Source: an uncultured Mailhella sp. (GTDB lineage: Bacteria; Desulfobacterota; Desulfovibrionia; Desulfovibrionales; Desulfovibrionaceae). From it: a stretch of DNA of 10,160 nucleotides. The translations under genes were made by a program, and so were the position numbers. Positions 1 to 7,182 of this stretch are shown here, piece by piece; position 1 is the first letter of the stretch, and the number at the start of each line of letters is the position of its first letter. Under the pieces are notes generated by a model that searched no databases, was not told where the DNA came from, and saw nothing but the letters and a program-made list of their open reading frames with translations. The DNA is taken from positions 9,276-19,435 of the forward strand of contig CAJTMS010000002.1 of the NCBI GenBank assembly GCA_910577155.1. The letters are read 5' to 3'.

Positions 1-65
1 ACCCCACATTCCCTGTTTGTCTTTCTGAAAAACAGGAGGATATGTTTTATAGGTAATTGATTATC
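1..65. other. Left edge, possible 3' end of an upstream gene
   Basis: No gene can be assigned. Two plus-strand frames are open from the window edge: one closes at TAA 54-56 (17 codons, ending EDMFYR) and one at TGA 58-60. Either could be the tail of a rightward gene. If so, the repeat at 66-150 would lie between convergent gene ends, as the other two copies do. A weak hairpin (CCTGTTT 12-18 with AAACAGG 30-36) is also present. An AGGAGG at 35-40 is followed only by a four-codon frame. Confidence 0.2.
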
Positions 66-150
66 AGCCTCTTTCTATAACAAAGCAAAATTAAAACGTT
101 TCGAAAAAAGTTCAAGGGGCAAACTTCTCTAAAAGTTTGCCCCTTGAGAA
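66..150 (+). repeat. Dispersed hairpin repeat, copy A
   Basis: This is the first of three related intergenic elements in the window. Its core reads TTAAAACGTTTCGAAAAAAG (91-110), followed by a GGGGCAAACTT hairpin. The same order of blocks (TTAAAACGTTTTGAAAGAGG, then a GGGGAAAACTTT arm) is found on the minus strand at 7322-7388. A looser version lies on the plus strand at 2605-2740. The left boundary is uncertain; an AGCCTCTTTCTATAAC block at 66-81 loosely resembles the terminal block of the other copies. It lies immediately beyond the stop of the gene ending at 181. Confidence 0.6.
112..147 (-). terminator. Intrinsic terminator of the 2-hydroxy-acid dehydrogenase gene
   Basis: A perfect 15-bp stem, TCAAGGGGCAAACTT (112-126) with AAGTTTGCCCCTTGA (133-147), closes a 6-base loop. 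Read on the minus strand the stem is followed by ACTTTTTTCG, a T-rich tract, 34 bases after the stop codon at 181. That is the normal layout of a rho-independent terminator. The stem is also the hairpin core of repeat copy A. Confidence 0.7.
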
Positions 151-180
151 ACTGTATTCTTCGTATTAACAGGAATTATT

Positions 181-1218
181 CTAATAAACCTTTGGAATAC
201 TGATAAGGTGCATGCTTGTTTCCTGCACGGAAGGACAGCCCACTAAAACCATGGTGGATTTTAATTGTCCTTTGAGCATTTCAAGATACGCCTTGACCCC
301 CTCTTTTTCACCTCCCACGGCGGCAATACTGAATGGTCTGCCAATCATCACCGCATCGGCACCAAGAGCCAGCATTTTTAAAATATCCACGCCGTCACGC
401 ACGCCGCCGTCTGCAAGAACAGTGACTTGTCCTTTGACGCGCTGCGCAATTTCCGGGAGCACATCGGCAACGCCCATGGCATGGTCAAGCACACGTCCGC
501 CGTGGTTTGAAACAACAATGGCATCGCAGCCTGCATCTGCAGCAGCACGGGCATCAGCAACGGTCATAATACCTTTCAAGATAAATTTTTTACCCTTTGC
601 ATGGATTTTATCCACAATATTTTTTAATTCCTGCGGACCTTTCGGAGAAACAGGACGTCCCATTTTTGCAAGGGTAATAAGCCCTGCTGCGTCAATATCC
701 ATACCGATAACAGAACAGCCGGTTGCAGCAGCCTTTTCTAACTTTTCATCAAATTCCTTTGCTTCCCAAGGCTTAATAAAAGGAATACCATAACCGCCTG
801 CGTCAGTAATTGCCTGAAAACCGCTTTCATGGATAAAGGGAGGAACCCCGTCCCCTGTACAGCCAATGGTTCCGCTTTCCCTGCAGCCTTCCACAATGGC
901 TTTAACATATTGTTCTTCGGTAATTTTTCCGCCCATATTAAAAGATACGCCGCCAATAGGAGCAGCAAGCACGGGAATTTCCAAATTCAAGCCCAAAATA
1001 GAGCAGCTGATTTCAGGTTCACGCACATCATGGACAAGACGCATATTCACATGAATATTTTTCAATGATTTCATATTATTATGAAAAGCAGCCCCGGTAC
1101 CGCAGCCGCCCATTCCGGGGGTTTCGCCGGCACAGGCTCTTCCGTCACACACGGAACAAACACGGCAATAGCCCTGCATACGTTCTTTTGCTATTTTTCG
1201 TACTTCTTGCATATCCAT
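181..1218 (-). CDS. FMN-dependent alpha-hydroxy-acid dehydrogenase (lactate-oxidase/LldD family)
   Basis: The 345-residue protein belongs to the FMN-dependent 2-hydroxy-acid dehydrogenase family, which oxidises 2-hydroxy acids such as lactate or glycolate to 2-keto acids on a TIM barrel. Visible motifs are MDIDAAG (173-179), the FMN-contacting lysine in ILKGIMT (K215), SNHGGRVLDH (237-246) with the catalytic His239 and substrate-binding Arg242, and ADGGVRDGVDILK (269-281) followed by ALGADAVMIGRPF (284-296). The protein is shorter than classical LldD (about 380 residues). Its N-terminus is cysteine-rich (C18, C21, C24, C29, C39, in CRVCSVCDGRAC), as in the short form common in clostridia and sulfate reducers. 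No signal peptide or membrane segment is seen, so it is probably cytoplasmic. The start is supported by AGAGGG eight bases upstream. The substrate cannot be read from sequence; in an anaerobe the electron acceptor is unlikely to be oxygen. It is transcribed divergently from dapL. Confidence 0.88.
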   Translation of the reverse strand: MDMQEVRKIAKERMQGYCRVCSVCDGRACAGETPGMGGCGTGAAFHNNMKSLKNIHVNMRLVHDVREPEISCSILGLNLEIPVLAAPIGGVSFNMGGKITEEQYVKAIVEGCRESGTIGCTGDGVPPFIHESGFQAITDAGGYGIPFIKPWEAKEFDEKLEKAAATGCSVIGMDIDAAGLITLAKMGRPVSPKGPQELKNIVDKIHAKGKKFILKGIMTVADARAAADAGCDAIVVSNHGGRVLDHAMGVADVLPEIAQRVKGQVTVLADGGVRDGVDILKMLALGADAVMIGRPFSIAAVGGEKEGVKAYLEMLKGQLKSTMVLVGCPSVQETSMHLISIPKVY

Positions 1219-1251
1219 AGGAAAGCCCTCTTTTTTACATATTCTTATTTT

Positions 1252-1280
1252 TTTATATCACAAGCGATTTTATTTGTCAC
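1252..1280 (-). promoter_or_regulatory. Sigma-70-type promoter for the 2-hydroxy-acid dehydrogenase gene
   Basis: On the minus strand GTGACA (1280-1275) and TATAAA (1257-1252) are separated by exactly 17 bases, each matching five of six consensus positions. The predicted start of transcription near 1245 would leave a leader of about 27 bases carrying the AGAGGG ribosome-binding site. Confidence 0.55.
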
Positions 1281-1327
1281 TTATTCTTTTTCCGAACAAA
1301 AAATTATTTCGGGGAAAGTATTTAACA

Positions 1328-1356
1328 TTGCGTTAATAAAAATAATTACTTATAAA
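1328..1356 (+). promoter_or_regulatory. Probable promoter for dapL
   Basis: TTGCGT (1328-1333) and TATAAA (1351-1356) are separated by 17 bases in an AT-rich stretch upstream of dapL. The -10 element is good and the -35 element matches only TTG. Transcription would start near 1363, about 24 bases before the dapL start codon. Confidence 0.45.
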
Positions 1357-1386
1357 GAAAGAAAGTTTTTATTGAAGAGAGGAAGT

Positions 1387-2607
1387 ATGGTCTTAGCAAA
1401 TCAATGTTATCAAAACCTCGCAGGAAGTTACCTTTTTTCTGAAATTGCAAGAAGAGTAAATAAATTTTCAAGCGAAAATCCTGACAAAAAAATTATCCGC
1501 CTCGGCATTGGCGATGTGACAAAACCATTGCCTCCCAGTGTTATTTCTGCCCTGCATAAAGCTGTTGACGAGCAGGCTACCCCGGAAGGTTTCCGCGGCT
1601 ATGGTCCGGAACAGGGCTATGACTTTTTGCGCGAAACCATTGTGGAAGATATTTTCAAGCAATTCGGGTTTACAAAAGATGAAATTTTTGTGAGTGACGG
1701 AGCAAAAAGCGATATCGGCAACTTTCAGGAACTTTTTGACACTTCCTGCAAAGTAGCCATTACTGACCCCGTTTACCCTGTATATGCCGATTCCAACGTC
1801 ATGGCAGGCCGTGCACAGGCTCAAAAAGACGGACTATTCCAAGGCATTATTTACCTTTCCTGTACTTCTGAAAATAATTTTGTGCCGGAACTTCCAAAAG
1901 AACGCCCTGATATTATTTATTTATGCTATCCCAATAACCCTACAGGCACTGTGCTGACAAAAGAACAGCTCAAAGTTTGGGTTGATTATGCACGGCAAAA
2001 CGGCAGTATTATTCTTTTTGACTCAGCCTATGAAGCCTTTATCCGTACCGCGGGTGTGCCCCACAGCATTTATGAAATCGAAGGAGCAAAGGAATGTGCA
2101 GTAGAATTTAGAAGCTACTCCAAAATTGCAGGCTTCACAGGGCTTCGCTGCGGCTATGTGGTTATCCCCAAAAATTTATGCCTCAAAACAAAGGACGGCA
2201 AAGATGTGCCTTTGCGTGATCTTTGGGTTCGCCGCCAAACAACCAAATACAACGGCACACCCTATATTGTGCAGCGTGCCGCCCAAGCTGTGCACAGCGA
2301 ACAAGGCAAAAAAGAAGTCAAAGAACTCATTGACGCATACCTTATCAACGCAAAACATATCCGCGAAGGCTTTGCCAATATGGGATTAACAGTGTACGGC
2401 GGGGTTGACGCTCCCTATGTCTGGCTTAAACTCCCTATCCACGATTCTTGGAAATTCTTTGATGAGCTTTTAACCCAAGTCAATATTGTGGGCACTCCGG
2501 GACAAGGCTTTGGGCTCTGCGGTGAAGGGTATTTCCGCTTAACCGCCTTCGGCAGCTATGAAAATACCCTTGAAGCTGTCGAACGCCTCAAAAAATTCAA
2601 ATTCTAG
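1387..2607 (+). CDS. dapL: LL-diaminopimelate aminotransferase
   Basis: The enzyme converts tetrahydrodipicolinate to LL-2,6-diaminopimelate in one PLP-dependent, glutamate-consuming step, bypassing the succinylase or acetylase branch of lysine and peptidoglycan precursor synthesis. The 406-residue protein is close to the usual length of about 410. It opens with the family's NLAGSYLFSEIARRV block and IRLGIGDVTKPLP. It carries YPNNPTGT (181-188), DSAYEAF (212-218) and the PLP-lysine motif SYSKIAGFTGLRCGY with Lys246. The reading frame stays open upstream to 1081, but those 102 codons have no resemblance to the family and cover the divergent promoter region. The ATG at 1387 has AGAGG four bases upstream and gives the standard N-terminus. 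The stop codon TAG (2605-2607) is also the first three bases of repeat copy B. Confidence 0.95.
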   Translation: MVLANQCYQNLAGSYLFSEIARRVNKFSSENPDKKIIRLGIGDVTKPLPPSVISALHKAVDEQATPEGFRGYGPEQGYDFLRETIVEDIFKQFGFTKDEIFVSDGAKSDIGNFQELFDTSCKVAITDPVYPVYADSNVMAGRAQAQKDGLFQGIIYLSCTSENNFVPELPKERPDIIYLCYPNNPTGTVLTKEQLKVWVDYARQNGSIILFDSAYEAFIRTAGVPHSIYEIEGAKECAVEFRSYSKIAGFTGLRCGYVVIPKNLCLKTKDGKDVPLRDLWVRRQTTKYNGTPYIVQRAAQAVHSEQGKKEVKELIDAYLINAKHIREGFANMGLTVYGGVDAPYVWLKLPIHDSWKFFDELLTQVNIVGTPGQGFGLCGEGYFRLTAFGSYENTLEAVERLKKFKF

Positions 2608-2740
2608 AGCATTTTCTGATAACATTCAGAATATGTTATCAGAAAGATTAAAAAGTTTTGTAAAGGGGTGCAGGGGGAGAAACTTTTATAAAAGTTTTCC
2701 CCCTGTATAAAAACTCCTCATGTTAAATGGAAACGCTCTA
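2605..2740 (+). repeat. Dispersed hairpin repeat, copy B, with imperfect terminal inverted repeats
   Basis: The element is bounded by TAGAGCATTTTC (2605-2616) and GGAAACGCTCTA (2729-2740). These are inverted copies of each other matching at 10 of 12 positions, so it has the form of a small palindromic or MITE-like unit of about 136 bp. It contains two hairpins: TTTCTGATAACAT (2613-2625) with ATGTTATCAGAAA (2633-2645), a perfect 13-bp stem; and CAGGGGGAGAAACTTTT (2671-2687) with AAAAGTTTTCCCCCTG (2690-2705), about 16 bp with one bulged G. Between them ATTAAAAAGTTTTG matches the ATTAAAACGTTT core of copy A. The left end falls inside the dapL stop codon. No flanking duplication is evident. Confidence 0.6.
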
Positions 2741-2807
2741 AAAAAAGCATACTAAATTGCAACAAAATTGTTCATAATCAGATAGTATAAAATTACCCTG
2801 CAAACCC

Positions 2808-2836
2808 AAACGGAGGACAGTGTCCTCCGTTTTTTT
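2808..2836 (+). terminator. Intrinsic terminator of dapL
   Basis: AAACGGAGGACA (2808-2819) and TGTCCTCCGTTT (2821-2832) form a near-perfect palindrome whose GC-rich stem runs straight into seven T residues (2830-2836). This is a strong plus-strand terminator about 200 bases after dapL. Its T-tract overlaps the stop codon of the convergent permease gene (2835-2837). On the minus strand the same hairpin is followed by only three T residues, so it is a weaker terminator for the metal operon. Confidence 0.8.
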
Positions 2837-3642
2837 ATGCTCTCTTCCGCAGTATTCCCAGTAAAAGAGTATAAATACAAAAAGCGAATACGACAATGCA
2901 GGCTCCGGAGGAAATATCCAGCGTATAGGACAGCCACAAGCCTAAAAAGCTAAACAAAAAAGAAAAAAGGACAGAAAGGAAAAGACGGCTTTTAAAATGC
3001 CCGGAGCAAAGGGAAGCACTTGCCGCCGGAGCGGATAAAAGCGCCAGTACAAGGATAATCCCCACCACCCGTATTAACAGAATAATGCATACGGTTACCA
3101 GCACATAGAGAAAATAGTGGTAAAAATTCACGGCAATGCCCTGTAGGCGGGCAAATTCCTCGTCAAATAAAAAAACCTGCCAATCCTTATAAAAAGCCAA
3201 GACACTGACCAAAATAAGCAGGCTTAAAAAAAGCATTGCCCGGACGTCATTTTCTGAAACTGTCAAAAGATTGCCAAAAAGGTAGGACTCGATATTGGGG
3301 GTAAAGCCCGGGCACAAGCCCGATAAAAATAATCCCGAGCGCCATGCCGAGCGCCCAAAATAAAGCAATAAAAATATCATGGGAAACGCGGGATTTTTTA
3401 TGCAGATACGCAATAAACAGTGCAGAACAAAGGGAAAAGAAAAATGCCCCCAGCATGGGATTAAATTCCAGCAAAGTCGCAAGCCCGATGCCCCCGTAGG
3501 CAGTGTGCGCAAGTCCCCCGCTTATCATGAGCATTTTTTTCTCAATAATCAAATTGCTCATGATTCCGCAGACAATACTGCTCAGAACAATGATACAAAA
3601 GGCATACTGCAAAAACTGGTATTCAAATAACGCAGAAAACAT
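2835..3642 (-). pseudogene. znuB: Metal ABC transporter permease (ZnuB/TroC family), split by a +1 frameshift
   Basis: This is the membrane channel of a divalent-cation ABC importer. It reads as two halves in different frames. The first half begins at ATG 3642 with MFSALFEYQF, contains SGGLAHTAYGGIGLA, and runs to GIIFIGLVPG; it then continues into unrelated sequence and stops at 3247. The second half resumes with GFTPNIESYLFGNLLTVS and contains FARLQGI, RVVGIILVLALLSAPAASA and DISSGACIV, all in family order. Removing one base from the CCCGGG at 3307-3312 joins them into a 268-residue protein with about eight hydrophobic segments, the normal family length. The gene starts three bases after the ATPase stop. 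Explanations are a one-base assembly or sequencing error in a short GC run, a real inactivating mutation, or less likely programmed frameshifting. The ATG at 3512 in the second frame is not a credible start. Confidence 0.85.
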
Positions 3643-3645
3643 TTT

Positions 3646-4473
3646 TTACTCTTTCATACAACGTAGTCTTTTCATTTGTTCATGGCAATGTTCCGCCCCC
3701 ATTTCATAACATTCCCCTGTTTTTTCATCATGCACATGATAGGGCAAAACACGATGCGGATGTCCATGGGCGATTAAATCCACCGGACAGCCATACATTT
3801 TTGTTAAAATTTCCGCATTGAGTTTTGGTTCGCCGTGATAAATGAGGGACTGGTTCAGACAAGCAATGCTTTTGACACAGGACGCAATGGCGGATAAATC
3901 ATGGGTGACCATAATTATTGTCATTTTTTGGTTAAATTTTGCCAAAACTTCAAAAATATGTTCCGAAGACTGCGGGTCAATATTTGCTGTGGGCTCATCC
4001 AGAAGCAGTAATTTCGGCTTAGTAAGCAGAGTACGGGCAAGGAGCAGTTTTTGAAATTCCCCGCCGCTCAGTTCCGCAATGGAGCGGTGAGCCAAATGTC
4101 CAATACCCAAAAGCTCTAAATATTCCATGGATTCTTCCTGCATAGCCTTGGTATAACGATAAAAAAAATGCCACTTTTTATGCAGATTGGAACTTAAACA
4201 CACTTCGAGAGCGTCAATGGGAAATTCTCTGTTCAAACCGCTCGACTGCGGCATATAGCCAAGAGAAGCATATTCCTGCTCTTTTCCGAAGATTTTTATT
4301 GTCCCTGTATAGGGTACACTGCCGATAATAGCTTTAATAAGCGTTGACTTCCCCCCGCCATTCGGTCCCAAAATACCTAAAAAAGCCCCCTCTTCTATTT
4401 CAAGGTTGATATTTTTGAGTGCCTGATGCTTTGCATAAGACACGCAGACATTTTGAATAGACAGTGCGTTCAT
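3646..4473 (-). CDS. znuC: Metal ABC transporter ATP-binding protein (ZnuC family)
   Basis: This 275-residue protein is the ATPase of the divalent-metal importer. It has Walker A GPNGGGKST (36-44), the Q-loop glutamine (Q76 in YMPQSS), the signature LSGGEFQ (135-141), Walker B LLLLDE (155-160) followed by PTANIDP, and the H-loop His191 in VTHD. The last 40 residues are unusually rich in metal ligands: HGHPH (236-240), HVH (246-248), C255 and HCH (262-264). Such a tail could sense or buffer the transported metal, but this is inference. It lies 13 bases after the binding-protein gene and three bases before the permease gene, so the three form one operon. No convincing Shine-Dalgarno precedes its ATG, which suggests translational coupling. 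The symbol reflects the family; zinc specificity is not proven. Confidence 0.9.
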   Translation of the reverse strand: MNALSIQNVCVSYAKHQALKNINLEIEEGAFLGILGPNGGGKSTLIKAIIGSVPYTGTIKIFGKEQEYASLGYMPQSSGLNREFPIDALEVCLSSNLHKKWHFFYRYTKAMQEESMEYLELLGIGHLAHRSIAELSGGEFQKLLLARTLLTKPKLLLLDEPTANIDPQSSEHIFEVLAKFNQKMTIIMVTHDLSAIASCVKSIACLNQSLIYHGEPKLNAEILTKMYGCPVDLIAHGHPHRVLPYHVHDEKTGECYEMGAEHCHEQMKRLRCMKE

Positions 4474-4486
4474 TATCGTAAATTTC

Positions 4487-5350
4487 TTACATATTTTCTT
4501 GCATGGTCTTTGCCATGATTAACATGTTTTCCCCATAATTTTTTGCAAGGGGATTTAACAAAACAGCCTTGCCCCCGATTTCGCGGGCAAACGCCTCAAC
4601 TTGGCGGCTGGAAATTTCTTTTTGATAAAAAATTGCTTTCACCCTGTTTTTTTTAGCAATATTGATACATTCCTGCAAGTATTTTGCACCTGCTTCTTTA
4701 CCGTGCTTTTCCAAGGCATACATAGTCAGCCCGTATTCGTCAGCCAAATACCCGAAGGCAGGATGAAAAGACAGAAAAATCTTTTGCGGCGTTTGGGCAA
4801 AAATCTGTCTTATTTCTTCGTCAACAGCCTGCAGCTTTTCTTTATACTTTTGGGCATTTTTTTCATATTCAGCCTTATTTTCCGGGTCAAGCGCCGCTGC
4901 TTCCTCCGCTATTTTCCGCACCATAACCATAACCCGTTTCGGAGAAAGCCAAATATGCGGATCACGGCTTGTACCAAGCATTAAATCAGGATAAACCTTT
5001 GCAGCTTCTTCATGCAGCGGCACAATACGGATATTTTCCGGCAGCCGCCCCGCAATATTCAGCCCTTCGCTGGCAACACCAATAGTAAAATATACATCTG
5101 CCTGTCTTAATTGCAAAAGAGCCTTGGGACTTGGAGAATAGCTTGCAGGACTTCCCCCTTCAGGAATAACGCAGAGAATATCAGCCCTATCCCCCACAAC
5201 TTCCTGTACAAAGGCTATTTCCGGCGCAATGCTCACCGCAATGCGCAAGTTTTTCGCCTGTGCCGTACAAATTGTCCCTGTACAGGCTATTGCCGTGCCC
5301 GCCGTCACGGCAAACAGTATATATCCTAAAAAAATAAATAATTTTTTCAT
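4487..5350 (-). CDS. znuA: Metal ABC transporter substrate-binding protein (TroA/ZnuA family)
   Basis: This is the periplasmic binding protein that delivers a divalent metal to the importer encoded downstream. From the ATG at 5350 it has 287 residues and a clear Sec signal peptide: MKK, a hydrophobic core LFIFLGYILFAVTAGTAIA, and probable cleavage after TAQA (about residue 32). Two in-frame ATGs lie upstream, at 5401 and 5362. The one at 5401 adds 17 residues ahead of the signal peptide and has AAGGGA unusually close, so 5350 is preferred, though not certain. Metal-site landmarks are DPHIWLSP (His132), FHPAFGY (His196) and QKEISS (Glu245). The usual first ligand, the histidine of a PHTYEPTP-type motif, is missing: the protein reads SPASYSPSP (67-75). 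A related subgroup uses a downstream glutamate instead, and SEGLN (94-98) may supply it. Zinc is the default guess, with manganese or iron possible. Confidence 0.87.
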   Translation of the reverse strand: MKKLFIFLGYILFAVTAGTAIACTGTICTAQAKNLRIAVSIAPEIAFVQEVVGDRADILCVIPEGGSPASYSPSPKALLQLRQADVYFTIGVASEGLNIAGRLPENIRIVPLHEEAAKVYPDLMLGTSRDPHIWLSPKRVMVMVRKIAEEAAALDPENKAEYEKNAQKYKEKLQAVDEEIRQIFAQTPQKIFLSFHPAFGYLADEYGLTMYALEKHGKEAGAKYLQECINIAKKNRVKAIFYQKEISSRQVEAFAREIGGKAVLLNPLAKNYGENMLIMAKTMQENM

Positions 5351-5441
5351 ATTCTTACCCATTGCTTGAAATATAATTTCAAAAATAGGTTTTAAAGCCA
5401 TTTCCCTTAAATTGCAATAAAAAAATGTGCAGGGAAAGACT

Positions 5442-5469
5442 TTGCAAAAACACGGTTATTTGTTAGCAT
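5442..5469 (+). promoter_or_regulatory. Possible promoter for lgt and the TauE/SafE gene
   Basis: TTGCAA (5442-5447) and TAGCAT (5464-5469) are 16 bases apart and each matches four of six consensus bases. Transcription would start near 5476, just ahead of the GGAG at 5481-5484. The whole divergent region between the metal operon and lgt (about 140 bases) was read for a Zur- or Fur-type palindrome and none was convincing. Confidence 0.35.
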
Positions 5470-5489
5470 AGTTTTAACACGGAGTTTCT

Positions 5490-6341
5490 ATGTATTATCA
5501 GCACAATATCGATCCTGTTTTTCTTTCCATCGGATCCTTTATCCATATACATTGGTACGGGATCATGTATATCTTTGCTTTTTTTATCGGCTGGAGTATC
5601 GCCCGATATTTTGTTGCAAAACCCTATGCAAATTTTACCAAAAACGATGTAGAAGATTTAATTACCTATATTATTCTCGGTGTTATTTTAGGAGGCAGAA
5701 TAGGTTATATTCTTTTTTATGATTTTCCCTATTACAGAGAACATCCCCTTGAGATTTTTAAAATATGGCAGGGGGGCATGTCTTTTCACGGCGGTTTTAT
5801 CGGTGTTTTGCTTGCAGCCTTGTACTGGGCGTATAAAAACAAAAAAGATTTTATAGAACTCACTGATTTTATTGCGCCGTGTGTCCCCATCGGGCTTTTT
5901 TTCGGCAGAATAGGAAATTTCATTAACGGAGAATTATGGGGAAAAGAAAGCACGCTCCCTTGGGCTGTTATTTTTCCAAGCGGGGGCAATGTGCCCCGTC
6001 ACCCAAGCCAGCTTTATGAAGCAGGACTGGAAGGACTTGTGCTTTTTTGTGTGCTTTTTTTTGCGGCGAAAAAAAATCCCCCCAAGGGATTTGTTTCAGC
6101 TCTTTTTTGCATTGGCTATGCCCTTGCCCGCTCCTTTGTGGAATTTTACCGTATCCCTGACGCCCAATACGGCTATTTCTTCGGTTTTATTACCATGGGA
6201 CAAATCCTCTGCCTGCCCATGCTGCTGCTTGGAATAGTCTTACTGTATTTGAGCAAAAAATGGCAAAACAACCCCCATTATGACACTGTTCGTCTTCAAG
6301 ACGGCTCAAATATTCGTGTGAAGCGGTATCATAAAAAATGA
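5490..6341 (+). CDS. lgt: Prolipoprotein diacylglyceryl transferase
   Basis: Lgt transfers diacylglycerol from phosphatidylglycerol to the lipobox cysteine of prolipoproteins, the first step of lipoprotein maturation, in the inner membrane. The 283-residue protein has about seven hydrophobic segments. It carries HWYGIMY (21-27, with the conserved Tyr26), GGMSFHGGFIG (95-105, with His100) and the family signature GRIGNFINGELWG (139-151), including Arg140, Asn143 and Gly151. These are followed by RHPSQLYEA (170-178) and SFVEFYRIPD (215-224). GGAG lies five bases upstream of the ATG. The C-terminus is basic (RVKRYHKK). The stop codon overlaps the start of the next gene in ATGA (6338-6341), so the two are translationally coupled. 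Confidence 0.96.
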   Translation: MYYQHNIDPVFLSIGSFIHIHWYGIMYIFAFFIGWSIARYFVAKPYANFTKNDVEDLITYIILGVILGGRIGYILFYDFPYYREHPLEIFKIWQGGMSFHGGFIGVLLAALYWAYKNKKDFIELTDFIAPCVPIGLFFGRIGNFINGELWGKESTLPWAVIFPSGGNVPRHPSQLYEAGLEGLVLFCVLFFAAKKNPPKGFVSALFCIGYALARSFVEFYRIPDAQYGYFFGFITMGQILCLPMLLLGIVLLYLSKKWQNNPHYDTVRLQDGSNIRVKRYHKK

Positions 6342-7138
6342 TAAGTACAAGTATTTTTGTTTTCTGCGGATTACTTTCAGGATTTTTTTCAGGACTTTTA
6401 GGCATTGGCGGCGGACTTGTGATTGTTCCTCTGCTCATTATTGTTTTTGAACATACTGCCCAAATCCCTGCGCACCATATTATGCATGTTGTCGTCGCAA
6501 CGTCACTTTCTGCGTCAATTTTTACCTCATTTTCCAGTGCCTACGCCCAAACCAAACGCCAATGCGTCGCTTGGAAAATTGTCCGCACCATGACGCCGTT
6601 TATTAACTTGGGAACGCTGCTGGGAGCCGGTTTAGCGAGTTTTTTTTCTGCTGATTTCATGCGCTGGCTTTTATTGACTTTCCTTTTTTTTGTGGCAACA
6701 CAAATGTTTTTTGAATTATATCCAAAAAATTCCGCAAAAAACTTTTCAAACACAGCCTATCGCGTGACTGCCTTTATTATCGGGGCATTTTCCAGTTTTG
6801 TGGGACTTGCCGGAGGCAGTATTTTTGTCCCCTTTCTCCGCTACACCACAGGGGATTTGCGCAAAGCTATCGGCACTTCCTCTGCCCTTGCATGGACACT
6901 GGCCTTGGTCGGGGGTATTGGGTATATCATTTCCGGCTGGAATGTTACGGACTTACCCAAATCAAACCTTGGCTATATCCACGTTCAGGCACTTTTTTGC
7001 ATAGCCCTGCCCAGTATGCTGATAGCCCCTTTAGGGGTACGGCTTTCCCATGCCCTTCCTGTGCAGCTCTTGAAAAAGCTGTTTGCCTTGCTGCTCTATG
7101 CTTCTGCCGTCCGTACGCTTATCACGGTATTAAATTAA
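6338..7138 (+). CDS. TauE/SafE family membrane permease
   Basis: This 266-residue hydrophobic protein has about eight membrane segments and the two half-repeats typical of the family: GLLGIGGGLVIVPLL (19-33) and VGLAGGSIFVPF (155-166). Family members are proposed to export sulfite, sulfoacetate or other sulfur-containing anions, and some take up small organosulfur compounds, so the substrate cannot be named. The ATG overlaps the lgt stop by four bases and has no clear Shine-Dalgarno of its own, indicating coupling to lgt. In a sulfur-metabolising bacterium a sulfite or sulfonate role would be reasonable, but the lgt linkage gives no functional support. No transcription terminator with a T-run follows directly; the next structure is repeat copy C. 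Confidence 0.85.
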   Translation: MISTSIFVFCGLLSGFFSGLLGIGGGLVIVPLLIIVFEHTAQIPAHHIMHVVVATSLSASIFTSFSSAYAQTKRQCVAWKIVRTMTPFINLGTLLGAGLASFFSADFMRWLLLTFLFFVATQMFFELYPKNSAKNFSNTAYRVTAFIIGAFSSFVGLAGGSIFVPFLRYTTGDLRKAIGTSSALAWTLALVGGIGYIISGWNVTDLPKSNLGYIHVQALFCIALPSMLIAPLGVRLSHALPVQLLKKLFALLLYASAVRTLITVLN

Positions 7139-7182
7139 CGTACAGGAGTATTTTCACTTGCTGCAAAGAATTATCATTTTAC

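Noticed and set aside
212..793. 193-residue plus-strand reading frame
   Set aside because: It is the antisense shadow of the well-supported 2-hydroxy-acid dehydrogenase gene, whose motifs are all on the minus strand.
1081..1386. N-terminal extension of dapL by 102 codons
   Set aside because: The frame is open but unlike the family, overlaps the divergent gene's start and both promoters, and the ATG at 1387 gives the standard DapL N-terminus with a ribosome-binding site.
2835..3512. A separate 225-residue membrane protein starting at ATG 3512
   Set aside because: Its first 70 or so residues are an out-of-frame reading of the permease N-terminal half; only the part after about 3308 is genuine permease sequence.
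5402..5489. Zur or Fur operator in the znuA-lgt divergent region
   Set aside because: Two TTGCAA-containing segments occur, but no palindrome of the expected form could be defended.
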